From contig NZ_CP059560.1 in assembly GCF_017894385.1 (NCBI RefSeq), forward strand, positions 62,001 through 126,000: a stretch of 64,000 bases of DNA, in the 5' to 3' direction. The stretch is from Aromatoleum petrolei. GTDB lineage: Bacteria; Pseudomonadota; Gammaproteobacteria; Burkholderiales; Rhodocyclaceae. Under the pieces are notes generated by a model, which saw only the letters and a program-made list of their open reading frames with translations, made no database searches and had not been told where the DNA came from. How positions within the stretch are numbered: position 1 is the stretch's first letter; each line of letters starts with the position of its first letter. This document shows positions 25,006 through 34,246 of the stretch, piece after piece. Made by a program: the position numbers and the translations under genes.

Positions 25006-28000
25006 TCATTTCAGCGAGAACATCGTGCGCCGCGCGGCGCCCTCCTCCCCCGCCTTCTCGCCACCCGCCGCCTCGACCTTGGGGCTGAGCAGGAACACCC
25101 GCTCGGCAGGCACCTTGCCGTCCTCGAGCAGCTTGTCCTTGATCGCCTGACCACGCTGCAGGGCGAGCTGACGCACCGCCTCGTCGTCGACCTTGGTGTT
25201 GGCGAGGATCAGCGCCTCCATTTCCTCCACCGGCAAGTCCTTGAGCAACCCGATGGCGTTGCGCGGGCGCTTGAAGTCCGCGTCGCGATAGACCTTTCTG
25301 AGCCAGGTCGCGTACTCCTCCTGCGTCAGCGTCAGCTCATCGAGCGACGGCGCCTCTTCACCCTTGCGCACCATTTCCTTGAGTTTGGCCGCCTTGACGC
25401 TGCGCTCCATCAGAACCCGGCGGAGGCCATCGGGATCGGTGGCTGGATCGGCATGGGCGGTGATCTCGAGCTTCAACGCTGGTCGATCCGCCAAGGCGCG
25501 CGCGAGCGTCGCGACTTTCTCGGTGTTCGCCGTATCGAGGCTCGCACGACCTGGCGCGAATTCGACGTAGGACAGCTCCTCCCCGCCGCCGAACATCGAA
25601 CCGAGCAGCGAGAACGGCGCCGTCAGCGCCTTGCCGATGAGGTTGATGATGGCCTTGATGACGATGCCGGCAACGCTGAACTCGGGGTCGTCGAGCGAGC
25701 CGCCGACTGGCATGTTGAGGTCGATCTCGCCACGCCTGTTCTTCAACAGAGACACCGCGAGCTGTACCGGCAGATTCAGGGCCGTGGGGCTGTCCACCTT
25801 GTCCCCGAAGGTGAGCTGATCCAGGAAGATGCGGTTGGTCGCACTGAGTTTGCGGTCTTCGATCTTGTAATGCAGGTCAGCCGACAGCTTGCCTTTGTCG
25901 ATGCCGTAACCGACGTACTTGCCCGAATACGCCGAGACGCCGGTGAGCTCGAAATCCTTCACCGACGCGGCGATGTCGAGGTAGCGATCCTGGCGGAAAG
26001 GGTTGAGCTGGCCTGCCACGGTGACGGGTGCGGCATTGTCGACCTTGCCCCGCAAATCGAGCTTCGCGATTGTCGACGGATCGGAAGACAGGCCGACGAG
26101 CTCGCCCTCCATGCCGGTGAGGTTGGCGTCGTAGTTCGGGCGGATGAAGCGGTCGCTGAACTCGATGTTGCCCTGCTTGATCGCGATCTTACCAATCGAG
26201 ATCGGCGGAGGCGGCACGCTCGGGGGTGGGAGCGTGGTTTCCGCCTTGCCCGACGCTGGCGCCGCCGGGGCCGGTGGCGCTTCGCCCGGTATGGGCGTGG
26301 CGGCGGGCTGCGCTGCCTCCGGCGTGTCATGATGACGGATCTCGCGCAGGTTGAGCCGGCCCTGTTCGTCCAGGATCAGGCGCGTATAGAAGTCGTTGAG
26401 CGAGATCTCCTTGACCGCCACCGCGAGCGGCGCGAGGCGGAAGTCGATACCGCTGACGGCGAGTTTCTTCCAACGCAGGAAGTCCGCGGCCTGCATCTTG
26501 TCGATGGACGCGAAGTTGTCGACCCCGACGTCGCCACGGAAGCTCGCCTTGAAGCTGCCGTCACGCACCTGCTCGAAGGCCAGCTTGCCGCGCGTGCCGA
26601 GGTTTCCGCGCGAGATGGCGATATTGAGTTGTTCTACGACGTAGGGCTGCAGCGGGAGCAGATCGACCGCCTTGAGATCGAGGCTCAGATCGCCCTTGAG
26701 TGGCTCCATGCCGACAACGCCCTTCACGCCGACGCTGCCGCGCTTGTTCACGCGCGCCGCGAGGTCGAGCTTCGCCGTGGAGCCTTTCGCCGTGCTGATC
26801 CCTTCCGCACCGAGTTTGATCGCGTCGGCGAGTAGCACGATGGGCATGCCCTGCGTGCGGTCCTCGAAGCGCGCGGACCAGTCGGCGAGGGCGAGTTTGT
26901 TCACCGTCACGGCCCAAGGCTTGACCGCCCCGTCATCCGCGGACGGCTTGCTGCCCTTCGCCGGCTTGGCTGCCTTGGCAGGCTTTACGGCCGGTCCGGC
27001 CTTTTCCCGCTTCTGCTCACCAACGAGGCCGAGGACGTCGAGCTTGCCCTGCTTGTCCCTGACCGCGGCAAATGCGGCTCCGGTCGATTCGACACTGCCG
27101 ACGCTCACGCTGCGGTCAGCCGGCACGACCTTGAGGTCATTGACGGCGAAGCGTGCGAGCTTGGCGAGCGGTTGCTTCTGCCCCTTGAGCGCGAGCTCGA
27201 ATTCCCGTAGCACGAGCGACTCGGCGAGCAGGTCGAGTTGCGGCTCGTCGCCGGCCATCTTCACCTTGTATTGCACGGTCGCGTCGGCGCGCCCGCCGCG
27301 GACGTCGCCGCCCGGAATCTCGGCTGCGTAGTACGGCAGGTAGCGCGGGACGAGGAAGTTCTCCGCCGCGATGCGGCCCTCGACCTCAAGCGGACTCAGG
27401 CGCACGCGGTCGCGATGGCTGCTCTTCTCGCCCGCGTCCGTGGAGAAATCGAGGGCAACTTCGGCGACAGCTTCCGGCGCGGTGCTGAGATTGCGGGCCT
27501 CGAACTGCAGGTCCTTGATCTCGGTGCGGAACGCCTCGCCCCCACTGTTCGGTCCGGCCGCTGCGCGATCCTCGACACGGATGGTCGCCCCCGTGATCGT
27601 CGCCTTGTCCAGCGTGAACAGGAGCGGCGCTGCAGCGGCCGGGGTCGCCCCAGGCACTGCGGCGGGGGGTGGCTGCGGCGCGGTGTCGGAAGGACTGGCC
27701 CCCTGCGCGGCGGCAGGCTCGGGAGCCGCTGCAGCAGGCTTTTCCGCGGGCGGAGGCAGGATCTCCTGGAAATTCAGGCGTCCGTTGGCAAGGCGCACGA
27801 CGTCCACGCTCGGTTGCGCGATCTCGACGCGGTCGAAATGGAGCTTGCGCGCGAGCGGCTGCACATCGGCAAGGCCGACCGAGAGCGTCGGAATGTCGAG
27901 CAGCGGGGCGCCGTCCGCATCCTGCAGCGTGATCGAAGCGAAATCGACCGTTCCTTTCAGCGCGACATTCGGCGTCTCGTCGGCGACCTGCGAGAAGGCG

Positions 28001-28794
28001 AGTTCGAGATTGGTCGAGACCCGGCCTTCAGACAGCCGGAACGCGGGCTTGAAAGGGAGGTAGGCGACGTAGGGAGTGAAGTCGAATCCGTCGAGCTTGA
28101 GGTCGAGGACGGTGTCGCGGTCGTTGGCGAACGGTCGCGTACGCCCCACGAGTTGCAGGGGGTGGCCATTGATCAGCGCGGAGATGACCGGCTCGATGAA
28201 GAGCTCGACCTTGACTGGCAGGTTGGAGACGAAGGGCAGGCCGATGGTGAGGTCGGTGATGTCGTTCTTGACGCCGACCAACCGGTCGTCGACGTGAACT
28301 GCGCCGTCGACGAGCTGGATGTTGTTCAGCGAGAAAAGCGCAGGCTTGTCGTCCTCCGATTTCGGCCGAGCGGCGAGCCGTTCCTGGACATCGCTCCAAC
28401 TGTGTCGGGTGTCGTCGAGACGCACGAAATTGACGCGCGGCGCCTCGAGACGGATCTCGCGCAAGACGGGCGCGCCACGGAAGATCGACTCGCCTTCGAG
28501 GTTCGCATACAGCGAGCGGAACGAGAACGCCCCGGGCTGACCGTCGGCTTCGGCAATGTCGAGCCCGGTTGCGGTCACGGACATCGCGAAGGGGTTGATG
28601 TCGATATCCTGGATCGTGACCTGACGGCCGAGGACGTCCGATGCGATCTTCTGTCCGAAGTGTCGGACCAGCGGCGGCGCGGCCAGGAAGCCGAGCACGG
28701 CGATCACGAGAATGGTGCCTGCCAGCCACTTGGCAGGACGCTTGAGCCGGGCACGATCGAATCGCGAACTACGAGCCTGTGACTCGACGGACAT
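25006..28794 (-). CDS. Giant DUF748/AsmA-like envelope protein
   Basis: A 1262-residue protein with one N-terminal membrane anchor ([21 protein letters not shown]) and a long periplasmic repeat-rich beta region, as in DUF748 and AsmA-type proteins thought to act in envelope biogenesis or lipid transport. Family marks include [22 protein letters not shown] at the start and [24 protein letters not shown] [22 protein letters not shown] near residue 1080. Two Pro/Ala-rich linkers interrupt the chain (around 27700 and 26250). The C-terminal part ([11 protein letters not shown]) resembles an OmpA-like peptidoglycan-associating segment. The start MSVESQARS is chosen over an upstream in-frame Met. 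The precise role is unknown. Confidence 0.82.
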   Translation of the reverse strand: MSVESQARSSRFDRARLKRPAKWLAGTILVIAVLGFLAAPPLVRHFGQKIASDVLGRQVTIQDIDINPFAMSVTATGLDIAEADGQPGAFSFRSLYANLEGESIFRGAPVLREIRLEAPRVNFVRLDDTRHSWSDVQERLAARPKSEDDKPALFSLNNIQLVDGAVHVDDRLVGVKNDITDLTIGLPFVSNLPVKVELFIEPVISALINGHPLQLVGRTRPFANDRDTVLDLKLDGFDFTPYVAYLPFKPAFRLSEGRVSTNLELAFSQVADETPNVALKGTVDFASITLQDADGAPLLDIPTLSVGLADVQPLARKLHFDRVEIAQPSVDVVRLANGRLNFQEILPPPAEKPAAAAPEPAAAQGASPSDTAPQPPPAAVPGATPAAAAPLLFTLDKATITGATIRVEDRAAAGPNSGGEAFRTEIKDLQFEARNLSTAPEAVAEVALDFSTDAGEKSSHRDRVRLSPLEVEGRIAAENFLVPRYLPYYAAEIPGGDVRGGRADATVQYKVKMAGDEPQLDLLAESLVLREFELALKGQKQPLAKLARFAVNDLKVVPADRSVSVGSVESTGAAFAAVRDKQGKLDVLGLVGEQKREKAGPAVKPAKAAKPAKGSKPSADDGAVKPWAVTVNKLALADWSARFEDRTQGMPIVLLADAIKLGAEGISTAKGSTAKLDLAARVNKRGSVGVKGVVGMEPLKGDLSLDLKAVDLLPLQPYVVEQLNIAISRGNLGTRGKLAFEQVRDGSFKASFRGDVGVDNFASIDKMQAADFLRWKKLAVSGIDFRLAPLAVAVKEISLNDFYTRLILDEQGRLNLREIRHHDTPEAAQPAATPIPGEAPPAPAAPASGKAETTLPPPSVPPPPISIGKIAIKQGNIEFSDRFIRPNYDANLTGMEGELVGLSSDPSTIAKLDLRGKVDNAAPVTVAGQLNPFRQDRYLDIAASVKDFELTGVSAYSGKYVGYGIDKGKLSADLHYKIEDRKLSATNRIFLDQLTFGDKVDSPTALNLPVQLAVSLLKNRRGEIDLNMPVGGSLDDPEFSVAGIVIKAIINLIGKALTAPFSLLGSMFGGGEELSYVEFAPGRASLDTANTEKVATLARALADRPALKLEITAHADPATDPDGLRRVLMERSVKAAKLKEMVRKGEEAPSLDELTLTQEEYATWLRKVYRDADFKRPRNAIGLLKDLPVEEMEALILANTKVDDEAVRQLALQRGQAIKDKLLEDGKVPAERVFLLSPKVEAAGGEKAGEEGAARRTMFSLK

Positions 28795-29104
28795 GCAGGG
28801 TCTCCAAGGAAATACCGAACGGATGACTGGAACGCTCCAGCCCATGACATCAATCTAGCAGGCCACCGCACGAGTGTGAATCTCCGCCGCACCAATCCAC
28901 GATCCTGGGCCTTTTGCACCATTGCGAGTACGGCGGAACTGTCTCCGAAAATTTCCGACCGGAATCGGTCGCGCGTCGACGCAGGCTGCAGCCGGACCGC
29001 GGTGCGGGCCGAATTGATTGGATACACGAACGGTTTGACACGCATCAAGGATCACCCTGCTGGAATTGCGAGAATTCATCCACCCACACAGGAGACCCGC
29101 AACC
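28795..29104. other. 310-bp divergent intergenic region with FNR/Dnr box
   Basis: Separates the DUF748 gene from the hemerythrin operon. It contains the FNR-type box at 29035-29048 described separately. No further gene or RNA is supported. Confidence 0.6.
29035..29048 (+). promoter_or_regulatory. FNR/Dnr-type box upstream of the hemerythrin operon
   Basis: TTGACACGCATCAA matches TTGAT-N4-ATCAA with one change. It lies 56 bp before the ATG at 29105, a normal position for anaerobic or NO-responsive activation by an FNR-family regulator. Confidence 0.75.
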
Positions 29105-29548
29105 ATGAGCCAGATCACTTCCCTGATGACCGACGACCACCGCCACTGCGACGAGTCCTTTGCCCGTGCCGAAACGGCTGTGGCCAAAGGCAAGTGGGAC
29201 GAGGCGAGCGCAGCCCTGGAACAGTTCGCAAGCGAGCTTGAAGGGCATTTCGATGCCGAGGAATCCCTCCTCTTCCCGAAGTTCGAGGCCGCCACGGGGA
29301 TGACCGAAGGCCCGACCAAGGTGATGCGCGGCGAGCATGCCGAGATGCGCAGCGCGCTTGCCCGCATGCGCGAGGCGCTGGCCAACAAGGACAAGGACGA
29401 TTACGCCGGCGAATCGGAAACCCTGCTGATCCTGATGCAGCAGCACAATATGAAGGAAGAGAATATTCTTTATCCGATGTGCGACTCGCACCTGTCCGGC
29501 ACCGACGTCGCGAGCGGGTTGAGCGAGCGCCTCCACGCGAGGGCCTGA
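29105..29548 (+). CDS. Hemerythrin-domain protein
   Basis: A 147-residue four-helix protein expected to bind a di-iron centre. Ligand residues are visible in TDDHRHCDESF, ASELEGHFDAEESLLFPKFE (the HxxxE signature), RGEHAEMRS and LLILMQQHNMKEENILYP. Such proteins bind O2 or NO or help repair iron-sulfur and di-iron proteins. The start MSQITSLMTDD follows an AGGAGACCCGC sequence. It is the first gene of a three-gene operon with a DUF2249 protein (1-nt overlap) and a polytopic membrane protein, behind an FNR/Dnr box and just before the nar cluster, pointing to a role under denitrifying conditions. Confidence 0.88.
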   Translation: MSQITSLMTDDHRHCDESFARAETAVAKGKWDEASAALEQFASELEGHFDAEESLLFPKFEAATGMTEGPTKVMRGEHAEMRSALARMREALANKDKDDYAGESETLLILMQQHNMKEENILYPMCDSHLSGTDVASGLSERLHARA

Positions 29549-29763
29549 TGAAGAAAACTGTAGACGCGCGCGGTCTGGAACCACCGCAGCCTTTCGAACT
29601 GGTGATGGATGCCTTGGCGGACCTGCCCAAGGGAGAGGGTCTTGTGCTCCTCCTCGATCGCATGCCCCATCCGCTGTTCCGCATTCTGGACCGCGACGGC
29701 TACAAGTATGAAAGCCGCATCCGCGACGACGGTGTCGTGGAGATCGACATAGTGAATCCATGA
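29548..29763 (+). CDS. DUF2249 small protein
   Basis: A 71-residue protein with the DUF2249 pattern: the opening VDARGLEPPQPFELVMDALADL, then GLVLLLDRMPHPLFRILDRDGY and a terminal VEIDIVNP strand. DUF2249 is TusA-like in fold and is frequently fused to or beside hemerythrin domains, often near NO-related genes. Its ATG overlaps the hemerythrin stop codon by one base and its stop overlaps the next gene's ATG (ATGA), so all three are translationally coupled. Biochemical function is not established; it may be an electron or ligand transfer partner. Confidence 0.82.
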   Translation: MKKTVDARGLEPPQPFELVMDALADLPKGEGLVLLLDRMPHPLFRILDRDGYKYESRIRDDGVVEIDIVNP

Positions 29764-31022
29764 TTCCAGACGGGCAAACCCTCAGCTACGACGCAGCGCC
29801 GGCCTTCTCGACCCCGCTGCGTTTCTTTCTCACCGCCCCACTCTTCGGCGCCGCGGCCGGGGCCGCCCTGCTGGCTGCGCCCGAACTGCTGGAATCGAGG
29901 TGGACGCCCGGTGCACTGGCGGTGACGCACCTGATCGCCGTCGGCTTCATGCTGACGGTGATGCTGGGGGCCCTGTTCCAGGTCTTGCCGGTGGTCGCGG
30001 GGGCGGTGATTCCGCGCTCGGGCCCGGTTGCGAAGGTGGTGCATCTGACGATGACGTTCGGTGCCCTGTGCCTGGCGTGGGGGCTGGGCAGAGGCTCACC
30101 TGCCTTTCTCGCACCGGCAACGGTATTGCTCGGGGGAGGACTCGCGCTCTTCGTGGTGGCCGCTTTTCTGGGGCTGCGGCGGATCCCCGTCGCACAGGCG
30201 ACACCACGCGACCTGCGTATCGCACTGCTCGGGTTCGCGGTTGCCGTCGCGCTCGGCATCACCCTGGCGCTCGCGCTGGGCGGCCACCTCGATCTGCGGC
30301 TGCTGACAATGCTCAAACTGCATATCGGCTGGGCCCTAGTGGGCGGTGCGGGCGTGCTGCTCGCGGCGGCGAGCTGGGTGGTCGTGCCGATGTTCCAGAT
30401 TACCCCGAACTACCCGATGCCACTCACGCGCTTCTGGGCGCTGGGGACGGGGGCGGTGCTGCTCGCGTGGAGTACGACGGTGTATGGCGAACTGGGGTCG
30501 GCCGAGTTCGCGCTGTCGGCAGTCCTCGCGGTGCTGTGCGTGCTGTTCGCGGTCAGCACGCTGAATCTGCAGCGGCAATCGCGGCGCACGGTGCCGGACA
30601 TGACGACAAGGGCCTTCCAGGTCGGGATGGGGAGCTTCATCGCGGGCCTCGTCTGCGTGCTCGTCGCGCAGCAGTCGGATCATCAGGTATGGCCCCTCCT
30701 CGCCGGAATCCTGATCCTGCACGGCGGCTTCGTCAGCGTGATCATCGGCATGATGTACAAGATCATCCCGTTCCTGGCATGGCTGCACCTCACCCAGGAT
30801 GTCGGCAAGGCGCCGAACATGAAGAAGTTGCAGCCGGACTCGCCGATACGGCGTCATCTGGCGCTGCACGCGGTCGCGCTCGCTGCCCTGCTCGTGGCGG
30901 CACTCGTCGGCAATCACTGGCTGATCCGCATTGCCGGACTGCTGGTCGTCGCCGAGTTTGGCTTTCTCCTTTCCAACATCGTCAAGGTGCTTGGGAATTA
31001 TCGGCGGGCGCGCGCGGGCTGA
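29760..31022 (+). CDS. Polytopic membrane protein resembling heme-copper-oxidase subunit I / NnrS-type proteins
   Basis: A 420-residue inner-membrane protein with about 12 hydrophobic helices. Conserved-looking His lie in ALAVTHLIAVGFMLTVMLGALFQ, LTMLKLHIGWALVG, LLAGILILHGGFVSVIIGM and KIIPFLAWLHLTQ. This pattern suggests heme or metal binding and recalls single-subunit relatives of heme-copper oxidase subunit I and NnrS, but assignment to either family is not certain. It is coupled to the DUF2249 gene by a 4-bp overlap. Operon position behind an FNR/Dnr box and next to nar suggests a role in NO or nitrite stress during nitrate respiration. An electron-transfer enzyme is an alternative. Confidence 0.6.
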   Translation: MIPDGQTLSYDAAPAFSTPLRFFLTAPLFGAAAGAALLAAPELLESRWTPGALAVTHLIAVGFMLTVMLGALFQVLPVVAGAVIPRSGPVAKVVHLTMTFGALCLAWGLGRGSPAFLAPATVLLGGGLALFVVAAFLGLRRIPVAQATPRDLRIALLGFAVAVALGITLALALGGHLDLRLLTMLKLHIGWALVGGAGVLLAAASWVVVPMFQITPNYPMPLTRFWALGTGAVLLAWSTTVYGELGSAEFALSAVLAVLCVLFAVSTLNLQRQSRRTVPDMTTRAFQVGMGSFIAGLVCVLVAQQSDHQVWPLLAGILILHGGFVSVIIGMMYKIIPFLAWLHLTQDVGKAPNMKKLQPDSPIRRHLALHAVALAALLVAALVGNHWLIRIAGLLVVAEFGFLLSNIVKVLGNYRRARAG

Positions 31023-31043
31023 GTCTCACGCCCGCCCGTCCGG

Positions 31044-31067
31044 GGACTAGTACCGAAGAACTAGTCC
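31044..31067. promoter_or_regulatory. Perfect palindrome upstream of narK1
   Basis: GGACTAGT-N8-ACTAGTCC, 22 bp after the preceding stop and 120 bp before narK1. It has operator-like symmetry and no T-tract. It does not match FNR (TTGAT-N4-ATCAA) or a clear pair of NarL heptamers. Confidence 0.5.
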
Positions 31068-31186
31068 GGCCGGCGCGACACTAATACTTCACCCCCTGCT
31101 TTTGGCGAATGTTCGCCGGCAGTCGCGAGGAATAACCTTGTTTCCAGCATGGAGCGCAGTGCGCTCCGCCCTGGAGGATGAGGAAG

Positions 31187-32440
31187 ATGGCCTCGCAACG
31201 CCGCAAGCAGTTCTCCGTTCTGGTGATGAGCACGACCGCATTCACGATGTGTTTTGCGGCGTGGATGCTGTTCGCCGTGATCGGCATTCCGATCAAGGCC
31301 CAATTGGGCCTCAATGAGACGCAGTTCGGCCTCCTGGCTGCAATGCCGGTGCTGACCGGCGCTCTGGTGCGCCTGCCGCTGGGCATGCTGACCGACAAGC
31401 TGGGCGGCCGGCTGGTGTTCTTCGCGCTGATGGTGGCCACGGTCGCACCGATCTGGCTGATCAGCCACGCCACGGCATACTGGCAGTTCCTGCTGGCCGG
31501 CCTCTTCGTCGGCCTCGCCGGCGGCTCGTTCTCGGTAGGCATCGCCTACTGTGCGCGCTGGTTCGAGCGCAAGAACCAGGGCTTCGCGATGGGCGTATTC
31601 GGCGCCGGCAATTCGGGCGCAGCGGTGACCAAGCTGGTCGCGCCGATGCTGGTCGTGGCCTTCGGCTGGGAGTTCGTGCCGAAGGCCTTCGCCATGGCGA
31701 TGCTCGCGATCGCGATCGCCTTCTGGCTCTTCACCTACGAAGATCCCGAGCACCGCGTGTCGTCGAACGTGAGTTTCGCCGACCAGTTGCGCGTGCTGAA
31801 GAATCCGCGGGTGTGGAAGTACTGCCAGTACTACTCGATCGTCTTCGGCGGCTACGTCGCGCTCGCGCTGTGGATGACCAAGTACTACGTCACGGAGTTT
31901 GGCCTGGGCCTCGAGACCGCGGCCCTCCTCGCGGCGTGCTTCTCGCTGCCGGGCGGCGTGCTGCGCGCAGTGGGCGGCTGGTTCTCGGACCGCTTCGGCG
32001 CGCACAAGGTGACTTGGTGGGTGATGTGGGTGTCGTGGGTCTGCCTGTTCCTGCTCTCCTACCCGCACACCGAGTTCACGATCATGACCGTGGCCGGCCC
32101 AAAGACCTTCGCGATTCATCACAACGTCTGGTTCTTCACTGCGCTGATGTTCACGGTGGGTGTGGCCTGGGCATTCGGCAAGGCCTCGGTGTTCAAGTAC
32201 ATCTCGGATGAATTCCCCCACGAGATCGGCGCCGTGTCGGGAATCGTCGGCCTCGTCGGCGGCCTCGGCGGCTTCCTGCTGCCGATCATGTTCGGCGCCC
32301 TCCTCGACCTGACCGGCGTCCGCTCCAGCGCCTTCATGCTGCTCTACGGCGTGACCTGGGTGTCGCTGATCTGGATGTACTGGACCGAGGTGCGCCGCAC
32401 CGACGTCATGCACGGCGGCGCAGCAGCCACTACCAAGTGA
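31187..32440 (+). CDS. narK1: NarK1-type nitrate/proton symporter (NNP family, MFS)
   Basis: Imports nitrate for the cytoplasm-facing NarG. The 417-residue protein has 12 predicted helices. NNP signatures are visible: RLPLGMLTDKLGGR, the nitrate signature region LAGLFVGLAGGSFSVGIAYCARWF and the second signature GLGIV-like VSGIVGLVGGLGGFLLPIMFG. It matches the shorter NarK1 class. The ATG at 31187 is chosen over 31178 because it leaves a proper spacing from GGAGG. It is the first gene of a probable narK1-narK2-narGHJI operon; narK2 follows after 39 bp. Confidence 0.92.
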   Translation: MASQRRKQFSVLVMSTTAFTMCFAAWMLFAVIGIPIKAQLGLNETQFGLLAAMPVLTGALVRLPLGMLTDKLGGRLVFFALMVATVAPIWLISHATAYWQFLLAGLFVGLAGGSFSVGIAYCARWFERKNQGFAMGVFGAGNSGAAVTKLVAPMLVVAFGWEFVPKAFAMAMLAIAIAFWLFTYEDPEHRVSSNVSFADQLRVLKNPRVWKYCQYYSIVFGGYVALALWMTKYYVTEFGLGLETAALLAACFSLPGGVLRAVGGWFSDRFGAHKVTWWVMWVSWVCLFLLSYPHTEFTIMTVAGPKTFAIHHNVWFFTALMFTVGVAWAFGKASVFKYISDEFPHEIGAVSGIVGLVGGLGGFLLPIMFGALLDLTGVRSSAFMLLYGVTWVSLIWMYWTEVRRTDVMHGGAAATTK

Positions 32441-32479
32441 TCCCGAAACAAACACGAAATTCCTGAGTGAGGAGAAAGC

Positions 32480-34177
32480 ATGTCACCTGAAAAACTCCGC
32501 TCGATCCCGCCGGTTCCAGGCCCCGTTCCCGCCGGCGTAGACGCAGGCGGCCGGGGTCGCGGAGCTGACATCGCGGACTGGCGCCCCGAGGACGAGACCT
32601 TCTGGGCACGCGAAGGCAAGCGCGTCGCCAACCGCAACCTGTGGATCTCGATCCCGAGTCTGCTGTGCGGCTTCGCCGTGTGGCTGATGTGGGGAATCAT
32701 CACGGTGCAGATGGCGAACGCGGGCTTCCCCTTCACGCCCGACCAGCTGTTCTCGATCGCTGCGATCTCCGGTCTTTCCGGCGCGACGCTGCGCATCCCC
32801 GCCTCCTTCTTCATCCGCATCTGTGGCGGCCGCAACACCGTGTGGCTGACAACCGCGCTGCTGATAATCCCGGCGCTCGGCACCGGCCTCGCGCTGCAGG
32901 ACAAGGCGACACCGCTGTGGGTGTTCCAGCTCATGGCGCTGCTCTCGGGCATCGGTGGCGGCAACTTCGCCTGTTCGATGGCCAACATCAGCACCTTCTT
33001 CCCCAAACGTCTGCAGGGCACGGCGCTCGGGCTCAACGCCGGTCTCGGCAACTTCGGCGTGACGACCTCGCAGATCCTGATCCCGGCGGTGATGACAATC
33101 GGCGTGTTCGGCGCGCTGGGCGGCGATGCGCTGCCGCTGGCGAAGGATTCCGCGACGCTGATCGGCAAGATCTCCGCCGGCACGCCGACCTGGGTGCAGA
33201 ACGCGGGCTTCGTGTGGCTGGTGTTGTTGGTGCCGCTGGCGTTGATCGGCTGGTTCGGGCTGAACAATCTGAAGACCGTTTCGCCGAACATCGGCTCGAC
33301 CGGCGCAGCAATGGGCAAGGTCCTCACGCTCTATGCCGTCGCACTCGTGGTGTCGGGCATCGGCCTGTACCTCTACCTGCCGGCCCCCAGCGGCCTCGGC
33401 CTGCTGTCGGGCAATGGCATGTGGGCGGTGCCGCCGCTGGTGACGATCGGTACGCTGTTCGGCATGAAGGCGGTCGCGACAAGCGACGTCAAGGCCAACC
33501 TCGACAAGCAGTTCGCGATCTTCCGCAATAAGCACACGTGGTCGATGACGGCGCTGTACCTGGTGACCTTCGGCTCCTTCATCGGCTTCTCGATGGCCGT
33601 GCCGCTGTCGATCACGGTGATCTTCGGCAATACGCACGTGTTCGATCCGGCCACCAGCGCCTGGGTGCATGCGAAGAACCCGAATGCGCCTTCCGCGCTG
33701 ATGTACGCCTGGATCGGGCCCTTCGTCGGTGCGCTGATCCGACCGGTCGGTGGCTGGATTTCCGACAAGCTCGGCGGCTCGATCGTTACGCAAGTGATCT
33801 CCTTCGTGCTCGTCGTCGCCTCCGCGGTGACCGGCTACGTGATGCACCTCGCCTACCAGTCGGCCACCCCGGAGCAGTACTTCCTGGTGTTCATGCTGCT
33901 CTTCATCCTGCTGTTCGCCGCCTCCGGCATCGGCAACGGCTCGACTTTCCGCACCGTGGGCTTCGTGTTCGACCAGGACCAGCGCGGCCCGGTGCTGGGC
34001 TGGACCTCGGCGATCGGCGGCTACGGCTCCTTCATCGCGCCGGTCGTCATCGGCCAGCAGATCAAGGCCGGCACGCCGGAAAACGCGATGTATGGCTTCG
34101 CCGTGTTCTACGCGCTGTGCGTACTGATCAACTGGTGGTTCTACCTGCGCAAGAACGCCTACATCCGCAACCCCTGA
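32480..34177 (+). CDS. narK2: NarK2-type nitrate/nitrite antiporter (NNP family, MFS)
   Basis: Second transporter, probably exchanging external nitrate for internal nitrite. At 565 residues it is longer than NarK1, with a 50-residue cytoplasmic N-terminus and a loop expanded between helices 6 and 7. NNP signatures include SGATLRIPASFFIRICGGRN, LLSGIGGGNFACSMANISTFFP and SGIGNGSTFRTVGFVF. A good Shine-Dalgarno (GAGGAGAAAGC) precedes the ATG. A gap of 69 bp to narG suggests one transcript. The tandem arrangement of a symporter and an antiporter gene is known from other denitrifiers. Confidence 0.93.
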   Translation: MSPEKLRSIPPVPGPVPAGVDAGGRGRGADIADWRPEDETFWAREGKRVANRNLWISIPSLLCGFAVWLMWGIITVQMANAGFPFTPDQLFSIAAISGLSGATLRIPASFFIRICGGRNTVWLTTALLIIPALGTGLALQDKATPLWVFQLMALLSGIGGGNFACSMANISTFFPKRLQGTALGLNAGLGNFGVTTSQILIPAVMTIGVFGALGGDALPLAKDSATLIGKISAGTPTWVQNAGFVWLVLLVPLALIGWFGLNNLKTVSPNIGSTGAAMGKVLTLYAVALVVSGIGLYLYLPAPSGLGLLSGNGMWAVPPLVTIGTLFGMKAVATSDVKANLDKQFAIFRNKHTWSMTALYLVTFGSFIGFSMAVPLSITVIFGNTHVFDPATSAWVHAKNPNAPSALMYAWIGPFVGALIRPVGGWISDKLGGSIVTQVISFVLVVASAVTGYVMHLAYQSATPEQYFLVFMLLFILLFAASGIGNGSTFRTVGFVFDQDQRGPVLGWTSAIGGYGSFIAPVVIGQQIKAGTPENAMYGFAVFYALCVLINWWFYLRKNAYIRNP

Positions 34178-34246
34178 CCCGAATTTCGAACACCTCCGAA
34201 CACAACAAACGACCGAAACGCAAAGCAGGATTCACAGGAGCAAGCA

